From NCBI GenBank assembly GCA_030615365.1, contig JAUWZM010000096.1, positions 1 through 8,432 on the forward strand: a stretch of 8,432 bases of DNA. Reading direction: 5' to 3'. The notes under the pieces were generated by a model. It saw only the letters and a list, made by a program, of their open reading frames with translations. It did no database searches and was not told the DNA's origin. Source of the DNA: Candidatus Aerophobota bacterium. GTDB lineage: Bacteria; Aerophobota; Aerophobia; Aerophobales; B3-G15. Position numbers and translations under genes: made by a program. Positions 6,402 through 8,432 of this stretch are shown here, in pieces; position 1 is the stretch's first letter; each line of letters begins with the position of its first letter.

Positions 6402-8162
6402 TTACTCCTTATTTTCCAATTTGTTTAATTCCTCTCGTAGTTTATGACGCAGATTTTCTATTTCTTTCTCCACATTTTCATTGGGAATGTATTTAGCTTT
6501 GGCAATATCTTCCCTTATCGGAAGAGAGATTAGCTCATCCAGGGAGATGTCACGATCTAAGGTGTCTATACATAAATCATAGTAATCTAAAATTAACTTA
6601 AGCATTAGGTACTGTTTTTTTATTGGGCTGTAGGTATCTATCTCGTGAAAAGCAAATTGTTGCAGGAAATCTTCTCTTATAGAACGAGCTGTCTCCATAG
6701 CTATTCTGTCCTGAGAAGATAGAACATCCAGCCCTACAAGTCTCACCGTTTCCTGTAGCTCATCCTCTTTTTGCAAAAGAGCCATAGCTTTTCTTCTAAG
6801 CTGCATCCAATCTGAAGCTACTTCTCGGGTTAAATAAGGTGTTAGTCCATCAAGATAAAGAGAGTAGCTGCGAAGCCAGTGAATAGCTGGGAAATGACGT
6901 TGATAGGCAAGCTCGGCCACTAAAGCCCAGAATACCCTCACTACCCGTAAAGTTGCCTGAGTTACTGGCTCAGAAAGATCCCCACCTGGTGGAGATACAG
7001 CTCCAATAGCACTCAAACTACCCTTTCTTTCGTCCTGTCCTAAGCAGATGACTATCCCTGCTCTTTCATAAAATTCAGCTAATCTGGAGGGAAGATACGC
7101 AGGATAGCCCTCCTCTCCTGGCATCTCTTCTAATCTCCCCGACATCTCTCTTAAGGCCTCAGCCCATCTTGAGGTAGAATCAGCCATTAAGGCTACATCA
7201 TAGCCCATATCCCGATAATACTCAGCCAGGGTAATTCCGGTGTAGATAGAAGCTTCTCGGGCCGCTACAGGCATATTTGAAGTATTGGCAATTAAAATAG
7301 TTCTTTGCATTAAGGATTTACCTGTTCGAGGGTCCGTTAGTTGAGGAAATTTCCGTAGCACATCGGCCATTTCATTTCCTCTCTCACCACAGCCTACAAA
7401 AACAATAATCTGTGCATCTGCCCATTTTGAAAGCTGGTGCTGGACTACTGTTTTCCCGGATCCAAAAGGTCCGGGGATACAGGCTGTTCCTCCTTTGGCT
7501 ATAGGGAAGAATGTATCAATAACTCTTTGACCTGTAATTAAAGGTTCTGTAGGCTCCAGTTGTTTTTTATACGGTCTCATTTGTCTTACCGGCCATCTTT
7601 GCAGCATAGAGATAGATTTTTCTTTCCCTTTGGTTTCAATTACTGCGATAATATCCTCTACCCTTGCTTTGCCTGAATGAATCTTTTTGACTGTTCCCCC
7701 TATCCCAACTGGGACCAAAATGCGGTGCTCTATGATTTCTGTTTCTTGAACTACTCCCAGGATATCTCCTGGAGTTACCTTATCTCCAATTCTTGCTTTT
7801 AACTGGAAATCCCACTCTTTTTCTCTGTCAATAGCATTTATTTCTATTCCCCGGGTAATAAAATCACCCCTCTTGGCTTTAATTAAATCTAAAGGACGCT
7901 GTATTCCATCGTAAATGTTTCCCAGCAGTCCTGGAGCAAGTTCTACCGAAAATGGATGATAGAGAGATTCTACTTCTTCCCCTGGTTTCAATCCACTGGT
8001 TTCCTCATAGACCTGCAAAGAGGAAAAATCTCCTCGTATCTCTAAGATTTCACCAATTAATCTTTCCCTGCCTACTCTTACCACATCGAACATTCTCGCA
8101 TCGGGAATTCCTTTCGCAACTACCAGAGGGCCAGATATTTTAATTACCTTTCCCTTTTGCAT
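6402..8162 (-). CDS. atpA: V/A-type ATPase catalytic subunit A
   Basis: This is the ATP-binding catalytic subunit of the cytoplasmic head. The protein is 586 residues, the full family length. After an N-terminal barrel (about 1-70) comes the A-specific insertion, the non-homologous region (about 115-190). The Walker A loop GPFGSGKT is at 231-238. GCGERGNE (257-264) holds the likely catalytic glutamate, Glu260. [16 protein letters not shown] (324-339) is the Walker B region. [20 protein letters not shown] (345-364) is also typical. All key residues are present. The ATG at 8160-8162 follows AAGGAGT (8168-8174) with 6-base spacing. It is the first gene of the visible A-B-D unit. The intact residues allow either ATP synthesis or hydrolysis, and whether the pumped ion is Na+ or H+ is set by subunits outside the window. 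It is called ntpA in Enterococcus. Confidence 0.97.
   Translation of the reverse strand: MQKGKVIKISGPLVVAKGIPDARMFDVVRVGRERLIGEILEIRGDFSSLQVYEETSGLKPGEEVESLYHPFSVELAPGLLGNIYDGIQRPLDLIKAKRGDFITRGIEINAIDREKEWDFQLKARIGDKVTPGDILGVVQETEIIEHRILVPVGIGGTVKKIHSGKARVEDIIAVIETKGKEKSISMLQRWPVRQMRPYKKQLEPTEPLITGQRVIDTFFPIAKGGTACIPGPFGSGKTVVQHQLSKWADAQIIVFVGCGERGNEMADVLRKFPQLTDPRTGKSLMQRTILIANTSNMPVAAREASIYTGITLAEYYRDMGYDVALMADSTSRWAEALREMSGRLEEMPGEEGYPAYLPSRLAEFYERAGIVICLGQDERKGSLSAIGAVSPPGGDLSEPVTQATLRVVRVFWALVAELAYQRHFPAIHWLRSYSLYLDGLTPYLTREVASDWMQLRRKAMALLQKEDELQETVRLVGLDVLSSQDRIAMETARSIREDFLQQFAFHEIDTYSPIKKQYLMLKLILDYYDLCIDTLDRDISLDELISLPIREDIAKAKYIPNENVEKEIENLRHKLREELNKLENKE
6404..6410 (-). promoter_or_regulatory. 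Shine-Dalgarno for subunit B, overlapping the subunit A stop
   Basis: AAGGAGT lies in the last codons of A, its final T being the first base of the TAA stop, and stands 6 bases before the ATG of B. The arrangement matches that at the B/D junction. Confidence 0.8.
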
Positions 8163-8228
8163 TGAATACTCCTTAATTAAGATATAGTATTGTTAAAACT
8201 TATCTATCACATCAAGAAAATATCTATC
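8163..8228 (-). promoter_or_regulatory. Leader of the ATPase A-B-D unit, with a weak possible promoter
   Basis: This 66-base gap between the mobile element and the start of A holds the AAGGAGT ribosome site (8168-8174). It also holds a weak promoter candidate on the minus strand: TTGATG (8210-8215), 18 bases, AATACT (8186-8191). The match is poor, so transcription may instead begin further upstream, beyond or within the element. The octamer TATCTATC appears twice, at 8201-8208 and 8221-8228, exactly 20 bp apart. Confidence 0.3.
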
Positions 8229-8432
8229 GAGCTCTGAAAATCCTTTTTCTTTTTGCTGCTCGGCGAGGTGTTTCCATAAGGCAGCGGCGATCAAGGCGGG
8301 TCTATGCGTTCAAACTCTTAGTTATCCTGTAACTTGAGACATCGCCCATAAGAGCCACAGCATAAAGATAAGAGTAGAACTTAGCCGCAACGTTGGAAAG
8401 CACCGAGCAAAGAGCAGCCTCAGGCTTTTTTC
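8229..8432 (+). mobile_element. MITE-like element, copy 2, cut by window end
   Basis: This is a second copy of the element at 2745-2962, in the same orientation. It starts at GAGCTCTGAAAA and ends where the right terminal repeat would enter its last seven bases (AGAGCTC expected beyond 8432). Relative to copy 1 it lacks one A in the terminal A-run. It has single changes at 8309, 8334, 8361 and 8403, has AACGTT in place of AGGCGCCC (8389-8394), and has GC in place of AT before the T-run. Everything else is identical. A target duplication cannot be checked because the right flank is missing. It separates subunit A from whatever lies upstream, where other ATPase subunit genes might be expected. 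Confidence 0.75.

Noticed and set aside
7952..8143. Plus-strand open frame opposite subunit A
   Set aside because: It is antisense to conserved N-terminal coding sequence of subunit A and has no motif of its own.
1..8432. CRISPR array, tRNA or rRNA genes
   Set aside because: There are no regularly spaced short repeats, no cloverleaf with tRNA consensus blocks, and no conserved rRNA segments.

Overview
The window is A+T-rich, gene-dense bacterial DNA from an organism I cannot name. A lipid-A-disaccharide-synthase-like glycosyltransferase suggests a Gram-negative-type envelope, and the rotary ATPase is of the A/V type rather than F-type. Strong AAGGAG ribosome sites and canonical sigma-70-like promoters are present. 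This mix is common in uncultivated anaerobic or subsurface bacterial phyla, but that placement is inference.

Layout. Positions 1-563 (+) hold the 3' part of a family 2 glycosyltransferase. It converges, with a 13-base gap, on a two-gene minus-strand unit (2648 to 577): an LpxB-like glycosyltransferase followed by a SAM-dependent methyltransferase. A divergent intergenic region (2649-3035) separates this unit from a plus-strand MFS transporter (3036-4214). Each direction has a good promoter, and a roughly 218-bp element with terminal inverted repeats and a 5-bp flanking direct repeat sits between the two. The transporter converges on the minus-strand V-type ATPase genes A, B and D (8162 to 4398). 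The 183-bp gap between them carries a 58-bp repeat made of two hairpins inside an outer inverted repeat. A second copy of the long element begins 66 bp upstream of subunit A and runs off the window end.

How the genes relate. The A, B and D genes are one translationally coupled unit encoding the catalytic hexamer and central rotor shaft. The other subunits (E, F, C, I, K and others) are not in the window and may lie beyond 8432. The glycosyltransferases and methyltransferase fit envelope or glycolipid synthesis. The transporter resembles the FucP-like sugar:proton symporters and would use the ion gradient that the ATPase makes or consumes.

The least ordinary feature is the repeated element (2745-2962 and 8229-8432+). 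The two copies are nearly identical and have transposon-like ends. Their shared core can be drawn as a closed multi-helix RNA with a possible pseudoknot, and several inter-copy differences preserve pairing. It is best described as a MITE-like mobile element that may carry a structured RNA.
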